Assembly: GCA_017506865.1 (NCBI GenBank)
Contig: JAFCMP010000501.1
Span: 496,001 to 560,000 of the forward strand
Length of the DNA: 64,000 nucleotides
Source of the DNA: Tribonema minus
Lineage: Eukaryota > Sar > Xanthophyceae > Tribonematales > Tribonemataceae
Direction of reading: 5' to 3'
Shown here: piece after piece, positions 24,501 to 37,083 of the stretch
How positions within the stretch are numbered: the first letter of the stretch is position 1
How the letters are laid out: the number at the start of each line of letters is the position of its first letter
Position numbers and translations under genes: made by a program
Notes under the pieces: model-generated
The model's database searches: none
Told to the model about the DNA's origin: nothing
Seen by the model: the letters and a program-made list of their open reading frames with translations, nothing else

Positions 24501-26371
24501 TCGGCAACGCAAGAGTGCTACATGAGTGAGCGACCGACTGTGGACCAAACAACTAGTAATGATCAGCGCAGCTGGCCTCTGTCGAGTGCTGGTGGCGCAC
24601 GACGCACCAGCCACTGACATGACTAGAAAACGCCTTGTGGACATCAAAAAGCAAGGCATCTGAAGCTTAGCAGGCAATGCAGCTGCGCGTGAGCCTTTGC
24701 TGTTACTGTGGAGCGCCTTGAGCCGCAATGTCTTCGGCGTAAGTTGGGTGCGTTCTGCTTCGTCAGCGCTTCACAGCCGGTGGGCCCTTTTCACCTAGAG
24801 TGAACACTGGCAGAGTGCATCTTGTTTACACAATTTTGGTGAACCCCGAAATGCAAAACTTCAAGATCTGACAAAACACATGTGCGCTCAGGACGACAAG
24901 TTCATGACCTGACAACTTCACAATCCAACTGAAACAGTCGTGCGAGCACTGCGCTCGGTTGCGGTCAAGTCCACAGGTGTGATGCTGAAGGCACACATCC
25001 TGCTATCCTGCATCACCCAAGTTCCGGACATAACCACATGGTCTTTCACTTGTTCCAGGTTTTCGCGCTTGCTGCCTGCCGCGCATTGGTAACTTTATTG
25101 TCAAAAAGAAGTTTGAACACCATATGCATACGTACCTGAGGCGTGGCGCCGCATGCATACGTCTTGCTGTCCCGCGAGATGAAGTTCTCAATGGGAGTGC
25201 GAATGTTGGTGACGTAGTCTGCGGCCCACTTGTCAAACGCGTCAAAGAGCAGCGGAAACGTGCTCCACAGGGTCGGGCTGACGTGCGCGCTGCATGTGTG
25301 AGAGAGGTGAACAAGTGGCGCTGTTTGTGAGGAAAACAGCTACATAATGGTAAAATCAAAGGTGGACAGACACTGTCATTGTTGACAAAACTTGTCGCTC
25401 GAATGCCAAGAGAGACAAACAAGTAAAGCCGTTGTTGAAACAGAAGAGATGATGCACGATTAAATCAGCGGGGACTACAGTACCCAGTGTGCAACCGTGT
25501 CTGCCATCATTGGACAACGCAACACGTTGATACTGCCACATGTTTCTTGCCTCTATTGCAATGACACAATAAATTTCTGTGACACAAGATCGTCTTGTGT
25601 GCCTGTCGGAACATACATACTTCAAAAAAACATGTACTTCAAAAGTACTCTAGTATATCTATTGCAGCACAGCATGCGCATCTTTCAAAATCACTTGCCT
25701 GTAATAGGAGAGGTACGCAATGACCTCCACGGCGTTCTCAAAGTACTCAATGTACTCGCCGTCGTTGGACAGTATGGTGCGCAGCATGGGCATCAGACAC
25801 TCCTCCATCGCAGGGTAGAGGTTTGGCGTCTGCACAGCGACAGCACATAACACAATCATTAGGTTTTGGGTAAAACATCGAGGGTTACCATATGGCAACA
25901 CCATCGCAGGGTAGAGGTTTGGCGTCTGCAGAGCGACAGCACGTCAACATGGCAGCAAACGGCAGTTTAGTGAAGACATGGAGGAGTTCCTTATGGCGAA
26001 TAAGACAAGACCAAGCAAAATCATCGTTTGCAGGCACAATCAACACTAATTGCGTCAGGGCCTCGGCCAACAGCTGTTTGATGTTTGAGGCTCTGAAGTG
26101 ATAGCATTTTCCTACAGCACCCAACAACAATAAACATCAAGAAGCACTGCGATGTGTCCTCGTGAGCGACAAAGACCATGACAGCATGACAGCAAGCACT
26201 CACGTTTTCAAGTACTTCAAGACACAATTTTGACTGGAATCAAACCCCCCCCTCTCGGCTCTTGTGCCAAGGCCGCCCAACTGTGGGTGTAATTGCACCG
26301 GGTGGCCTGCGGTGGTGCCGGCATTTGCAGTTCGGGCGTTTGCAAACAAGAGCTCCAATGCCCAAGCCCCC

Positions 26372-26402
<31 letters not shown>

Positions 26403-29400
26403 CACACAAGAAACCACACAAAACACCCACCCTGTGCGCGCTGTGTAGCACTGTGGTAGCCGCCTCCATGCACTGCCCCGCAGCACCCCAAGACTTGCAG
26501 TTTGGACATGACAACATTGCACAACACCACTTCCCCCACCAAAAACACACAAAACACTGAAAATCACCCACCCTGTGCGCGCTGTGGAGCACTGTTGTAA
26601 CCGCCTCCATGCACTGCCCCCCGCCTAACCCTATTTCATGCAGAACGAAGATGACGCAGGTAGTAAATGACTCCTTCCCCCACTCAAAACAAGCAAATCA
26701 CCCACCCTGTGCGCGCTGTGGAGCACTGTTGTAACCGCCTCCATGCACTGCCCCGCAGCCATGGCGGCGTCATCGTCCTCGTAGCCCTCCTTGGCGTACT
26801 CCATGAAGCAGTCGCTGAGCTTCTGAATGAGCGTCAGCGCGTGCGGCCCAATGTGGTCGCCAAACTTGTCGATGATCGTCTCCAGACCCTGACCACATTG
26901 AAGGGGGGGGGGGTTCAGCAAGAGACAGCGTCAGCGTTCAGGGTCGCCAGTGTTTGTCCATAAGTTTGGGGTGATGTCAGCATAAGAAGCGCAAGCCCTG
27001 GGTGTGTAGGGCTGCGAACAGTCAGCGAGTGCTGGCGGTCACGTGCATCGTTTTGTCATGCTGTAAACGATCAGAGAGAGATGGCGGTGACCTGCATGTT
27101 TTCAGCCCTCAGGATCACCAGATAAGGCGGATTGTCTTCATCTGTTTTAAGCATACAGACCAGAAGGCCTGTAGGGTAGTATTATTAGCAACCTACCAGA
27201 CAGTGATGACAATGATGGATCAGGCACCGTCTGCACGATCGAATGGCGTCATGTGGGCAATGTTCAGCGATGAGCAGATATGGCGGCAGCCATGTGCAGA
27301 GGGCATGCAGGTAAGCCAGTAAGTTGCAGGGAGCTCATGAAAGACGATCATGTGCATAGCTATGCTCCTTTTCAAACGGAAAATTACAGTCAACAGGTGG
27401 TGTCATTGCGTAGCAAAGTTGATCATAATCATGTACTGCCTGCCTGCAGCTCCCCTGGCGGTCAGCCGCAAAGAGCTTCAACAAGCTGGTGGGAGCACCT
27501 TGAAATCAGTGACTCAGAGGCTGACTGTTGTGACAACAGGCTTGAAATGGGTTGGCAGGTCGCAGCAGACGCGCTGCTTCCAGCACTCTCTCATCAGCCC
27601 AGCCGGGGCAGTGCATGCACTTCCACCGCGTCCATGCAACTATCGACTGCGTCACCATCGTCACGCATGTACCCGTTGTTTTTCATGTTGCAGATAATGC
27701 TACAAAGGCGTGCCATGCCGCTGCGCGTCTTCTTTCCCTTCTGATGCCGTGGATCGTCCTGGCCCTCGCCGGCATTGCACGGGCCGGCCACAAAATGTAC
27801 AATGCATCTTGTGTTGCGCAGTGGTACCCTGTCCCTCGTTTGGACCTCGCTGCCAAAAAGGAGGAAAAGGACCAACTTCAACTTCCCCTCCTTCCTCAAG
27901 GGAGATCAGTTCCTCCTCCTTCTTCGCGGCCCCAAATCTGGGACAGCGTACCACTGCGCAAGCACATGCATTGTGCCTCGATGGCCACTCGTGCAATGCC
28001 AACAAGGGCCAGGACGACCCACAGCATCAGAAAGGATAGGAGACGCGCAGCGGCACGCCTTCTGCGCCATTTTCTTACTCTAGGCCATTAGAGCAGACTC
28101 TCACAGTATACCGATTATTGCAAAATTCAAGTTAAACTCTGGCAAAGCCCCCGTGTAGCATACTGGACAGCAGCGGCCGCGCAGCTGTGAAAAGTTCAAG
28201 TTCAAGTTCAGTTTTTTTGGTCCTCAAAAGAATGGCGCCAGCTGGCGCGTCTGACCTTTGTTGGAGCTGTCCTTTATGTGCCCTCCATGCTTACCATCAG
28301 GGTCCTTCTGGAGGACTTTCGCATCAGGACAGCTGTTTGGCTTATTACGCACAAGGGTATTACATGTGTGTCCCACAGACGATCAAGGACACTTTGTTGT
28401 TTACTGCAGGTTGTCAGCTGATTTTGGACATCATCTGTGAAATGCTACTACTTCAAGTACATCAAATTAAACCCCGAAGATAGGGTTCCGGCCAGGGCAG
28501 CCTGACCTGCACCACAAGGTCATTGCCGATCTGCTGCATGATGGCAAAATACTGGTCCAGCATCGCGGGCAGTATCGGCAGCAGCGCCGTCTCCGCAGCG
28601 TCTGTGGACTCTATCAGGAACTTGAGCGAGTTGGCTGCTTCGATCTGCACCGGCAGAGCTGCAGAGCGGCAGAATGCAATGGCGGAATGACAGAACTCAG
28701 TGCGGTGATTATGGGAACCAGTCATCGGCCACAAATGAAGGGCATGAGTGATGGCAGAAGCTGCACGCATGTCGACAATGCATACAAGCACGGATCCAAC
28801 GCCCTTGCGCCTTCCAACGCACTACACACACTGCTCAGAGAACAGGTGTCGACGCATGTACTATCGCGCGCGCTCTGTGGACACACGTGTTGATGCCATA
28901 TGGTTTGCAGCAGTGCTCAGGACCTCTGGCATGAGTAGGTTGTGAGGACATAAGCTGACAGAGAGCCTGTGCTTGCACTTGCATCTGCAGCCTCTTTGAT
29001 CCCTGATTGTCACAACATCAAACAAGGCGCACGGGCAAGGCAGAGGCAAGCGCGTTCACACAGCGACACGGTGCACCACCAACGAATGCTTTCGCGTCGC
29101 GTGCGCTCACATTTATCTTGCAGCGCGTTGACCGTCAGCATGAGGCACTGCAGCTGGTTGGCCTCGTTGCTGAAGCTGCAAGCGGAGCGGCAGACACAGA
29201 CAGACAGACAGCACAGGCACCAGTCAGTGCTCAGTAGTGTACCTGGCTGCTGATACAGCGCACAGAATCGTTGAAGCTTCAAGCGGTCTGCTTGCCGCCA
29301 CAACCTGTGGGAGCCTCCCCAATGGCTTGATATATGAAGCGCACCGTGCTTACAGCAGTGAGGCACCTACTGGCGGTGTACGCCCCCAAGAGGGCTCATA

Positions 29401-32400
29401 GAATGCGATTAACAGGGCAAGTGTGCTGGAAACACCGTGTCCAGAAGGCCTGGCCTCCATCAACGGTCGCGATTTGTACCGCATTCACGTTGCCAGCGCG
29501 AGTACTCAAGAGCGGCATTGCCGAGATTGACGTAAGATAATGCAGCTCGCAGCAGAGGGCAGCTGTCCCTAGGAGGATTGATGCAGGGTTGGCAGTGGCT
29601 CGGTGCTTGCACGCTGCAAGGCGTTGCAGCAGCTACCACACGGACTTGAACTCAACACACAGCAGCTTGTATAGCGTGTCCTCCCCTGCGTGCCATGACC
29701 CAGCCACAGCCTGCAATTTAAACACATCGTCCCAGCCCCCAACTTGCATTAACAAAACCCACCCAGGGGGGGTAGTTGGGTTCAGATACCTAGGGTTAGG
29801 ATAAGGGTTACCTGATGTCTGCAAAGTGCTGCATCATCCAGCACGCGCGGCTGCGCATGAAGCCCAGGGGCGAGTGGAACTCTGGCAGCACGTGTGCCAC
29901 CAGCAGACCCTCCAGAGACCCCGCGTACTGCTTCTTCTTCTTGAGGAACTCGTGCATGGACCTGCAGCGCACGCGCGTCGCAAGGCAGTGATCAGGAAAC
30001 ACACTATGTCCGCGGTGCGCTGGAGGAAGTTTCTCATAACTGGTGACTGATAGTTGTAGGAGAGAAATGATGGGGGCAAGGCACGACGCTGACTACTACA
30101 TTAAAAGGTCATAACTGTACGTGATCGGGGAGCGCAGCAAGAGTCAGATGATCTTTTCGAATCAAGTCCACAGAAACTTGTCAGCTGCTGCTTTTGGGCA
30201 GTGGGCAGCACAGATGATATGACCTTGACCAGGCCAACACAATGTGGTCAATGCCGCTTCAACTCGTGCACTCACTGTGAGCACCTCGTGCGTTCATCAG
30301 ATTCAAATTTACTGTGACACAGTGCGCAATGTGCAAACCCAAACGTGCCATAAGCGTTTGATCCTACATGGCACTGCGAGCATCGATCTGCTGATGAGCA
30401 AGTAGAATGGTCAGTTGTATTGCTCGCACAGAAAGTTAAAAAACGCTGGAAAGTCGTATATGCATACATGCATGTCTTGACGATGTAGATCCCAGGACGA
30501 CAAATGCAGTGTGATAAATTGCAAAAACCTTCAGACGTCATTGCAGACGACCGTGGCCAGCCTCCTAAGCAGCACTGCCTTCACCGCCGATGCCAACAGG
30601 CGCCTCCACTAAGTAGTGTAGACCCACGACACTTCTTGTGTGCATGCCAATCTTGACATCACCAACATTCAACCACGTTGTGAAAATTCACAGCGGTAGG
30701 TATCAGCATGTGCATATACACGTACCCCAGTGCCACCAGCGCCCCGTCCTTCTGGCGGTAATCTCTTTGCTCCGGGGGCGCTGCTGCGTATCGGTTCAGC
30801 ACCTGCAGCACCGCAAGGCATGACAGTAGGTCATGGTCCAGTTTAGTACTTGCAAAAGTATTCTATTGTCGGTACTGCAGTCACACGGTGCAACTGTCAC
30901 GCTGGGACCACCTAGAACTTTCAGCGCACATGGGCTACCTGCAAAGACTCATGCACGTCACAACATCCCATTTGCCGAGAAAAGGCTTGAGCGCCAGAGC
31001 TCGAGCACATCCAGACAGGTCGGTCGTCGCTGCGTCAAAAACCTAGTGAGGCCCAGCACTTGGCCTGACCTACCTGAGCACTGACTTGTGCGATGAACAG
31101 TCCTACGGACCCGCGCAATCTATCTGAGAGCTGGTGTAATAATCCAGCTGCGCGCTAACACGATTGATGACCCAGCTGAGCACTGACTGCGTGACGTATC
31201 CGAGCACTGACTTGATGTTCTACTCGAGCGCTAACCAAGGTAATGACCCACTTGAGCACTGACCAGCGGAGCGCGTCTGCGCGCTGACGGGAAGATCCAC
31301 CTGAACGCTGAGAGGATCGATAATTTATCTGGGCCCTGACCTGTGTGGACAAACCTGAGAACTGACGTTATGATCTACTCGAGCGCTGATATACGTTGAT
31401 GTTGATGATGTTGATGTCGATGATCCATCCACCTCAGCACTGCGTGACGCATCTGAGCGCTGACGTGATCATACTTCAACTGAGCGCTGAGACAATCTGA
31501 AGCGCCACCGCCTGAGCACTGACCTGCGTGATGAACGTCAGCAGGCTGTGCAGGCTGTCCTTTGGCCGGTACTTGACCATATCCAGAATGAGGTTGATCG
31601 CGGGCAGCTTGGGATCCAAAAAGTCCTGCATTGGGTCGTTGGCCCTGTGAACAAACTCGTGGGGGTCGCTCTCAAACAGATCCAGGTCATCGTCCCGTAG
31701 GCACAGGAGCGGGAAGACCACTTGGAAGAGGAGGAAGTCCTGAAGGGAGACAGGTGCGCAGATGGGGAGTGATGGAGGGCCATCAAGTGGACCAATCTGA
31801 CATGACTCGATGCAGCATTGACAGTTCTCAGTGCTGGTGTCCGCAATGCACTCCTGAATGCCCCATGATTGCTGAAAGGAGGTGTGCCGTCCTTGTTCAT
31901 AGCATCATCATTCATGGCCGCAAACTGGTTACGTGGCTTATGACAACACCCAGCCTCACATCACAAAATCTTCCAGGGGCCTCTAAGTGCCTGGAATTCA
32001 TAACTTCAACAGCACAGCAAGCCTAACCTAACCCTAACCCTAACCCTAAGGGAGGTGGCGTACGCTCTTGATCATCCGCACGCTGACAGCATCCTGCAAC
32101 CTAATGAGAGCGGTTCAACACTCATGAGTACAATGCCGAATGCCCTGATGTCACAGCCTCCTTCCTTGTGTAGAATCAGTTGACGATGGCCTGTGTTAGA
32201 GCAACAATGCCGTCACGATGATACATTTCAAGGCATCTGCCCAACTCACCAAGTGCGGCTTGAGCAGCTTGTACGTGTGGCTCAGCTCGATGGAGCTGTT
32301 GACGTACGTGATGCAGCAGTGCACAACGCGGTCCGTGCAGTACTCCCCTCTTGGCCGCAGGGCCAGCAGGTGCATCACCTGAGCAATGCCACGTAAGCGA

Positions 32401-35400
32401 TGACACATAAGCAATGACACGCAAGCGATGACACATGAGCAATGGATGACACGTGAGCGATGATACGTGAGCGATGATACATGAGCAGTGACATGCATGG
32501 CACTAGCAGCAAAACCGCAAAGTGGTCAGGCAGGAGCACGCAGTCTCCGGACACATTGATACGTTTCGACTGAGGCGTGAGAAGACAAAGTCAGGCAAAT
32601 GGAAGTCCCCTCCACTGCTGCCGTTTGCCGGAAGTGCTGGGGATGCACAGGATGCAGTGGTGCAGTGCTCAAAGTGGCAAGCAATCGGGTCGCCGTCGTT
32701 GCGCAGTTGCGTCACCGCCTGTACTTCAACTCTGTTGACGACAGTCAGCATGGCTCAGCACGGCTGTGCTCAGAGGAGCAGCCACCTCACAACGGGCTGC
32801 CAGCACAGAATTCAGCATTCAACACTGTAACTGCTGCTTGAGAGGTTGGTTCAAGCGGCTAGAGTTGCCATGCTCCTCTCTAAGCACGATCTGCAGGCCA
32901 GCACGCATTGCTGTGCAAGTGCCGCTTGATGGCGCAGCCGCAGCACGCAGTGCTAAGGAAGTATTGCGAGCTTGCAGGCCCAGAAAGTGACATGTACAGC
33001 TCTTTGGATATCCGCATTCACAGCAGTTACCCCTGGGTGTGCGTATACAAGCATACAAATATAACTCGAACGCTGCTCGCTGTTGCAGGACATATGCTTA
33101 CCTTTTCCAGCAAGCGTGGCGCCATGGTCTTGCTGAACGCTGCTGCAAACTCTGGATGTTCCTCGCCAGCGAAGTGGGGGTTGCCGTATCGTGAGAAGAT
33201 CCTGCAATGGAGCATGTGTGAAAGGCGAGTGAGACACATAATGGTTGTAGATTTAGTTGAAGATCCCGTGTCCCACATCGCTTGAACAAAAATTGAAGAT
33301 GACCAGCCTGACTGCGAGAATGCTCTAACCTTGTGTACTTTAAACGCGGTTACCGCAACATTTTGTAAGGACTGTGCGGCCAGCTACATTCGTCTTTGCG
33401 CCGCTGCACAAAAAACGTGCAGCACATGCAGTGATTTAATGATGCAGTGATTGCCCTCGTCCACCGATCACGCTTAAAACTGCACTCATGCCTGCAACAA
33501 CCGCCATTTCTTGGCTGAATGGCACTGCGTCATTTCCCAAGCATTCGCTCATCTTCAACTTCAACATGCCCTGCTCTGTTGAGAGTCATTGCTACACATG
33601 GTGCTCTGGAGTGTCACTCCTTTGTCAAGATGAAGGCTGCCTTCTGATGCGTCAATGATCAGGCTTTGGCTAACTCCAGGATTTGAAGCACTGCCGTTTT
33701 TGTTTTGGTGCCTTGACTGAGTGCACCTGATGCAAATGCGACCTCATCCCAAGACGCGACCTCTGCATCAATCCTTGCTTGAAAGTAGCGCTTGTATCAG
33801 CATTACACTGCACAATAGCCCCCTACCCTACCCTCAAACTCAAAAAGGCGTTGAATTGTGATGTTGACAGGGGATACCAACGAAGCGCGCTCGTTCTCCA
33901 ACAAAACACGTGTGTACAGTAAACAGCCTCGATCGGCGCATGCGATGATTCGAAAATGTCGCAGGACATGATACTTCTGCGCTCCATAGCAGCAACTGAT
34001 GCGAGAGGCGCAACTGGCTGTGGCCGTCACCCGATCAAAACAAGCTGAAATGGTACACAACAGAGACTACAGTACAACATGAGAAAGGCACAACAGGCAC
34101 GACTTGTTGTGACCTTCACCTTAACTGCGTCAACCAGGTGGTGACCAAGCGGAAATGACACACAACCTGCTACATTATCAGTTGTGCAGTTTTGTGCTTC
34201 AACAGGCACGAGTTTGTCCAACAAGACTGTTTCAAAAACGGTTTCCACAGCGGCCGCTGAACGCTGCTGCTTCCTGTACAGTAGAGCTGGATGACACTGC
34301 CTCAAACTTGCAGTGATACCTTCCTTTTCACTGTGTTTCTGGCGTCAGCACCGGTGGCACATTGTGGCACGGACGAGGTCATGTACATGCCCACTCTGTG
34401 TGTGTACATGACCTTCATGAACGTCGGTAGGCCAGTGCCAACGGAAGCAGCGCTGCCATGTCGCGGCCTGATTGTTACATTTGTTTTTGGCCCAGAAGTC
34501 AACATCATGATAGAAGCCATTGCCGCCTCACTTCACACTATATCATGAAGCTCAATGCAATCAGCGTACTGCCCAGCACGAGCCGTCCAGGAACCTTCCA
34601 AGCGCAAATGTGGGTATGTGAGCGCCACCACCAGCCACACCAGAGGTTGAGCTCACAATGTTCAAACACTTGAAGTTGTTAACTTCATATTCATATATCT
34701 GACTATGCACCACCAGCCACGTTACATGTGTCTGCTGAAAAAGGGCTGCGTTCTGAAGATTTTGATCACTTCATGCATCTGGCAACAGCTGCAGGTAACG
34801 CTTTGAAGGTCATCACTTCAACTTCAACCTGACTGCTAAAGGTTATTTTACGGCTCAGCAAGTGCATCCCTCCGGCAACACCTTACACCGCTTCAAGCGT
34901 GTCGCGGTCATTTACAAAGCTAATTCCTTGATGTTGGGTGTTGTAATTTGAAGCCGCACAGAATGCACAGTGCTGCATACGAACTGCAAACATGTCCAGG
35001 CACTATTGCCACTGCAGTGCTCAGCCAACTGGTTTTCCTTCCTGTGATCACCGTGTCGCAGAATATGCTCAAGCTCTCAAGTATTCGCAACTTGTCGAGG
35101 CAGCTGACAGTCCACCTCTGCTAGCAGGCCTCTGCTAGCAGGCAAGGCCCGCCACAATCTCTGGCACGCTCAAGTGGCGCCAAAGTCATATTGAGTCGCG
35201 AAGTCGCGCTCCAGCACCTGGAGCTTTTTGGAGGCTGGCCACTGCTCTACAGAACTGCCCTGGAACTGCTGCCATCGTGCCACCCGAAACTACCATTATA
35301 CTGAGCACACCTACCACGCAAATCGCAAGCAAGTCTCAAGTGCGCACCTGCTCGCAATCTGGCACGCCCACTTCTTGACCTTCCAACCCGGCCAATGCGG

Positions 35401-37083
35401 CCTCTGCGACAGATCCTCAGGCTGCCCCTGCACCGGCCGCTCCAGTGCTGCCCCCACCATCTCCAGCCACGCATTCAGGTCCAGGGCCTCCGGGCCCACC
35501 GCCGGCAGCGCAAACTGCGTGGTGCTCCAGAAGATCTGGAGGCCGTATGCGAGTAGTGACTCGGGAATGTGAATTGCTGGGGGTGTGGTGATGCTCTACC
35601 TGCACGAACGATCGCTGCTGAGGTACTGGGCAGACACAGATGAAGTGCAAAGCCTCTTAGAACTAAGTTAAAAGGTGGGAGGACAACACATGAAGTGCCG
35701 GCGCCCATGCGCGTCAGACGAGCACACGCAGCTTTGTTGCACATGAAAAGCTGCAGCTGTACAACAGGCTGCTCATGCCGACACTTCGTTGGCATTTGAA
35801 TTTCTACAGCATGGCGCACGCAGCACCATCAGCGCAAACTTCCATATTCATCAATTGAAACAGTGGCAGCTTTGCGCTCTGGGCTCCTGCATCTTGCCTT
35901 GAGGATCAGGTGCAGCACTGCCGACGCGTCGTCGGAAGGGTTGGGCAGCAGCGACGCAAACATGCGCTGCAGCAGGGGGAAGGTCGCAATGATGATCTCG
36001 TGCAGGGGCTGGCGCTGGTCCGCCGCCCTGTACTCATAGCGCTTGACCACCTTGCGCACCGCCAGCAGCGAGTTGCGCACCCTGCACATCAATCAGCAAA
36101 CATAGATTTTACATAAGAGATTAACATCTGAGTCGAGAATGGTGTGCTAGTGAGCATAGCAGCGCTGCTGCCACGGCCCGCGATTAGCAAACAATTATGA
36201 CTTGCGAGCTGGCAAAGTGCTGTGCGCTTCTCAAGTGCTGTTCAGAGTAGTGCTACAGATACACGTAAAACAGAGGTGAGGGGAAAGAGCAAGTGTAGAG
36301 GTTCAGCAGGCTGCAACTACCTTGTGGCAATTTAGTTGGTTGTTGCGTAGAGAATGAGGCTGCAGCTGAAGCAGTGCTCACACACTGTTCAACGATCGTG
36401 TTCGCGTTTAGTGGCAGTCTGCATTGCACAACGAGCGGGCAAGGCTTGCGTATATTCGAGTGCAGCTCTTGTTGCTGAAAACCTCTCTGATGCTCACCAA
36501 ACCTTTTGTCGACAGATGATGCAACCTGGTGCCCACAGGCACACAGCAAACATGACTGCTCAGACAGAAAATAGTTTGCAAAGTGAGCACTGTACCTTGT
36601 GACATCCCCCGTCTGTATATGTCCCACCAGCACTGGCAGGAACTGCGGCCAGTGATCAGGGAAGTCCACTGCTGCCACCTCCTTGACAGCCTCCGCCAGC
36701 AGGTCTCGCAACGAGGTATCCTGCTCTACCGCCAGCGTTTCCACCAGCTGCGCCCGCGTCTGCTCTCGCTCAGCGGCACTGAACAGGCTCTGCTGATGAG
36801 CATCCTGGTTCTCCGGCACTCTGTAGTCCCACTTTTCTCGCAATACATTCTTGATGGTGATGCAGGCGGCCTGCCTGACATCGCGAGGGGCGCTGGGCTC
36901 TGCCACTATCTGCAGCAGTGGGAGCATGGCGCCACTGGGGCGGATCTTGATGGCGGCGACATGCTGCTCCGCCAGTTTCCTCAAACGTGGATCCGAGCTG
37001 AAGGTGCTCTGCAGCACCTGATACAGCGACTGCACGTCGAGCTGCGGCTGTTGCTGGTGCTGTGGCGTTGGGGATGTTGACAT
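21517..37083 (-). CDS. Importin-7/8-like karyopherin (importin-beta family)
   Basis: Nuclear transport receptor that binds RanGTP and ferries cargo through the nuclear pore. Seventeen exons in transcription order: 37083-36596, 36081-35898, 35535-35348, 33201-33102, 32378-32250, 31739-31524, 30802-30726, 29961-29812, 29169-29111, 28658-28507, 26888-26706, 25829-25699, 25289-25136, 23638-23330, 22853-22491, 22118-21942, 21633-21517. They give about 1,058 residues, close to the family's usual ~1,040, with all phases consistent. Landmarks are the N-terminal importin helix pair (LYQVLQSTFSSDP, then VLREKWDYR), FPDHWPQFLP, LHLILKIFWSTTQF, WKVKKWACQI, SPLGFMRSRACWMMQHF, LPVQIEAANSLKFLI, GLETIIDKFGDHIGP and the acidic loop DEEEDDDDDF near the C-terminus. 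The extreme C-terminus is Ala-rich. Introns 2 and 12 have GC donors. Several exons have duplicated edges. Confidence 0.92.
23119..23395 (-). repeat. Three-unit array of karyopherin exon 14 3' edge
   Basis: The final ~60 nt of the exon ending at 23330, with its donor, recurs at about 23216-23280 and 23119-23170, roughly 105 bp apart. All share a GCCAGCAGMCGCT..G-like core and a CCCTG.GCCTCC string in plus orientation. Each spacer carries a TCAACTTGAAG or CTCAAGTTCAAGTATA string. Confidence 0.85.
23584..23940 (-). repeat. Three-unit array of karyopherin exon 14 5' edge
   Basis: The first ~55 nt of the exon starting at 23638 is repeated upstream in the transcript at 23731-23790 and 23901-23935. 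Shared plus-strand text includes GGTC.GCCAGCA.GGCG.GCGCCATGTTGAC. Units 1 and 2 continue through GGTCACGTAGGGGACGCC to the acceptor. A poly-G run (23797-23818) expands the spacer to unit 2. Each spacer contains a TTTCAAGTAT- or CTTCAAGTAT-type string. Confidence 0.87.
24181..24202. repeat. Interstitial telomere-like (TTAGGG) tract
   Basis: TTAGGGTTCGGGTTAGGG followed by TTAGC lies in a karyopherin intron. It is three telomere-like units with one mismatch. Confidence 0.75.
25806..25935 (-). repeat. Two-unit copy of karyopherin exon 12 5' edge
   Basis: The plus-strand string CATCGCAGGGTAGAGGTTTG followed by GCGTCTGCA occurs at 25806 (exon 12 start and its acceptor) and again at 25902, 96 bp away. 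About 24 nt of exon and 20 nt of intron are shared, including the CTGCAG-type acceptor. The upstream copy is a decoy inside the intron. Confidence 0.85.
26369..26402. repeat. Poly-C plus (CA)n tract
   Basis: A run of about 20 C is followed directly by (CA)n inside the intron after karyopherin exon 11, just beyond the third copy of that exon's edge. Confidence 0.88.
26424..26760 (-). repeat. Three-unit array of karyopherin exon 11 3' edge
   Basis: The last ~55 nt of exon 11 with its GTGGGT donor is present three times, at 26700-26757 (real), 26566-26612 and 26425-26484, with periods near 134 and 141 bp. Shared plus-strand text is CCCACCCTGTGCGCGCTGTG and CCGCCTCCATGCACTGCCCC. All three donors are intact, so the intron begins with two decoy donors. 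Confidence 0.9.
29784..29812. repeat. Telomere-like repeats overlapping a splice donor
   Basis: CTAGGGTTAGGATAAGGGTT abuts exon 8 of the karyopherin. On the transcript the intron therefore begins GTAACCCTTATCCTAACCC, so the donor itself is formed by a degenerate telomere-type repeat. Confidence 0.7.
32022..32050. repeat. Interstitial telomere repeat (CCTAAC)n
   Basis: CCTAACCTAACCCTAACCCT continues into AACCCTAAGGG, about four to five units of the C-rich telomere strand within the intron between karyopherin exons 5 and 6. It is the cleanest telomeric tract in the window. Confidence 0.88.

Noticed and set aside
1864..26760. Exon-edge arrays as insertions of a transposable or introner element
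   Set aside because: Units from different genes share no common sequence beyond the short ACTTCAA-type motif; each array copies its own local junction, so local tandem duplication explains them better.
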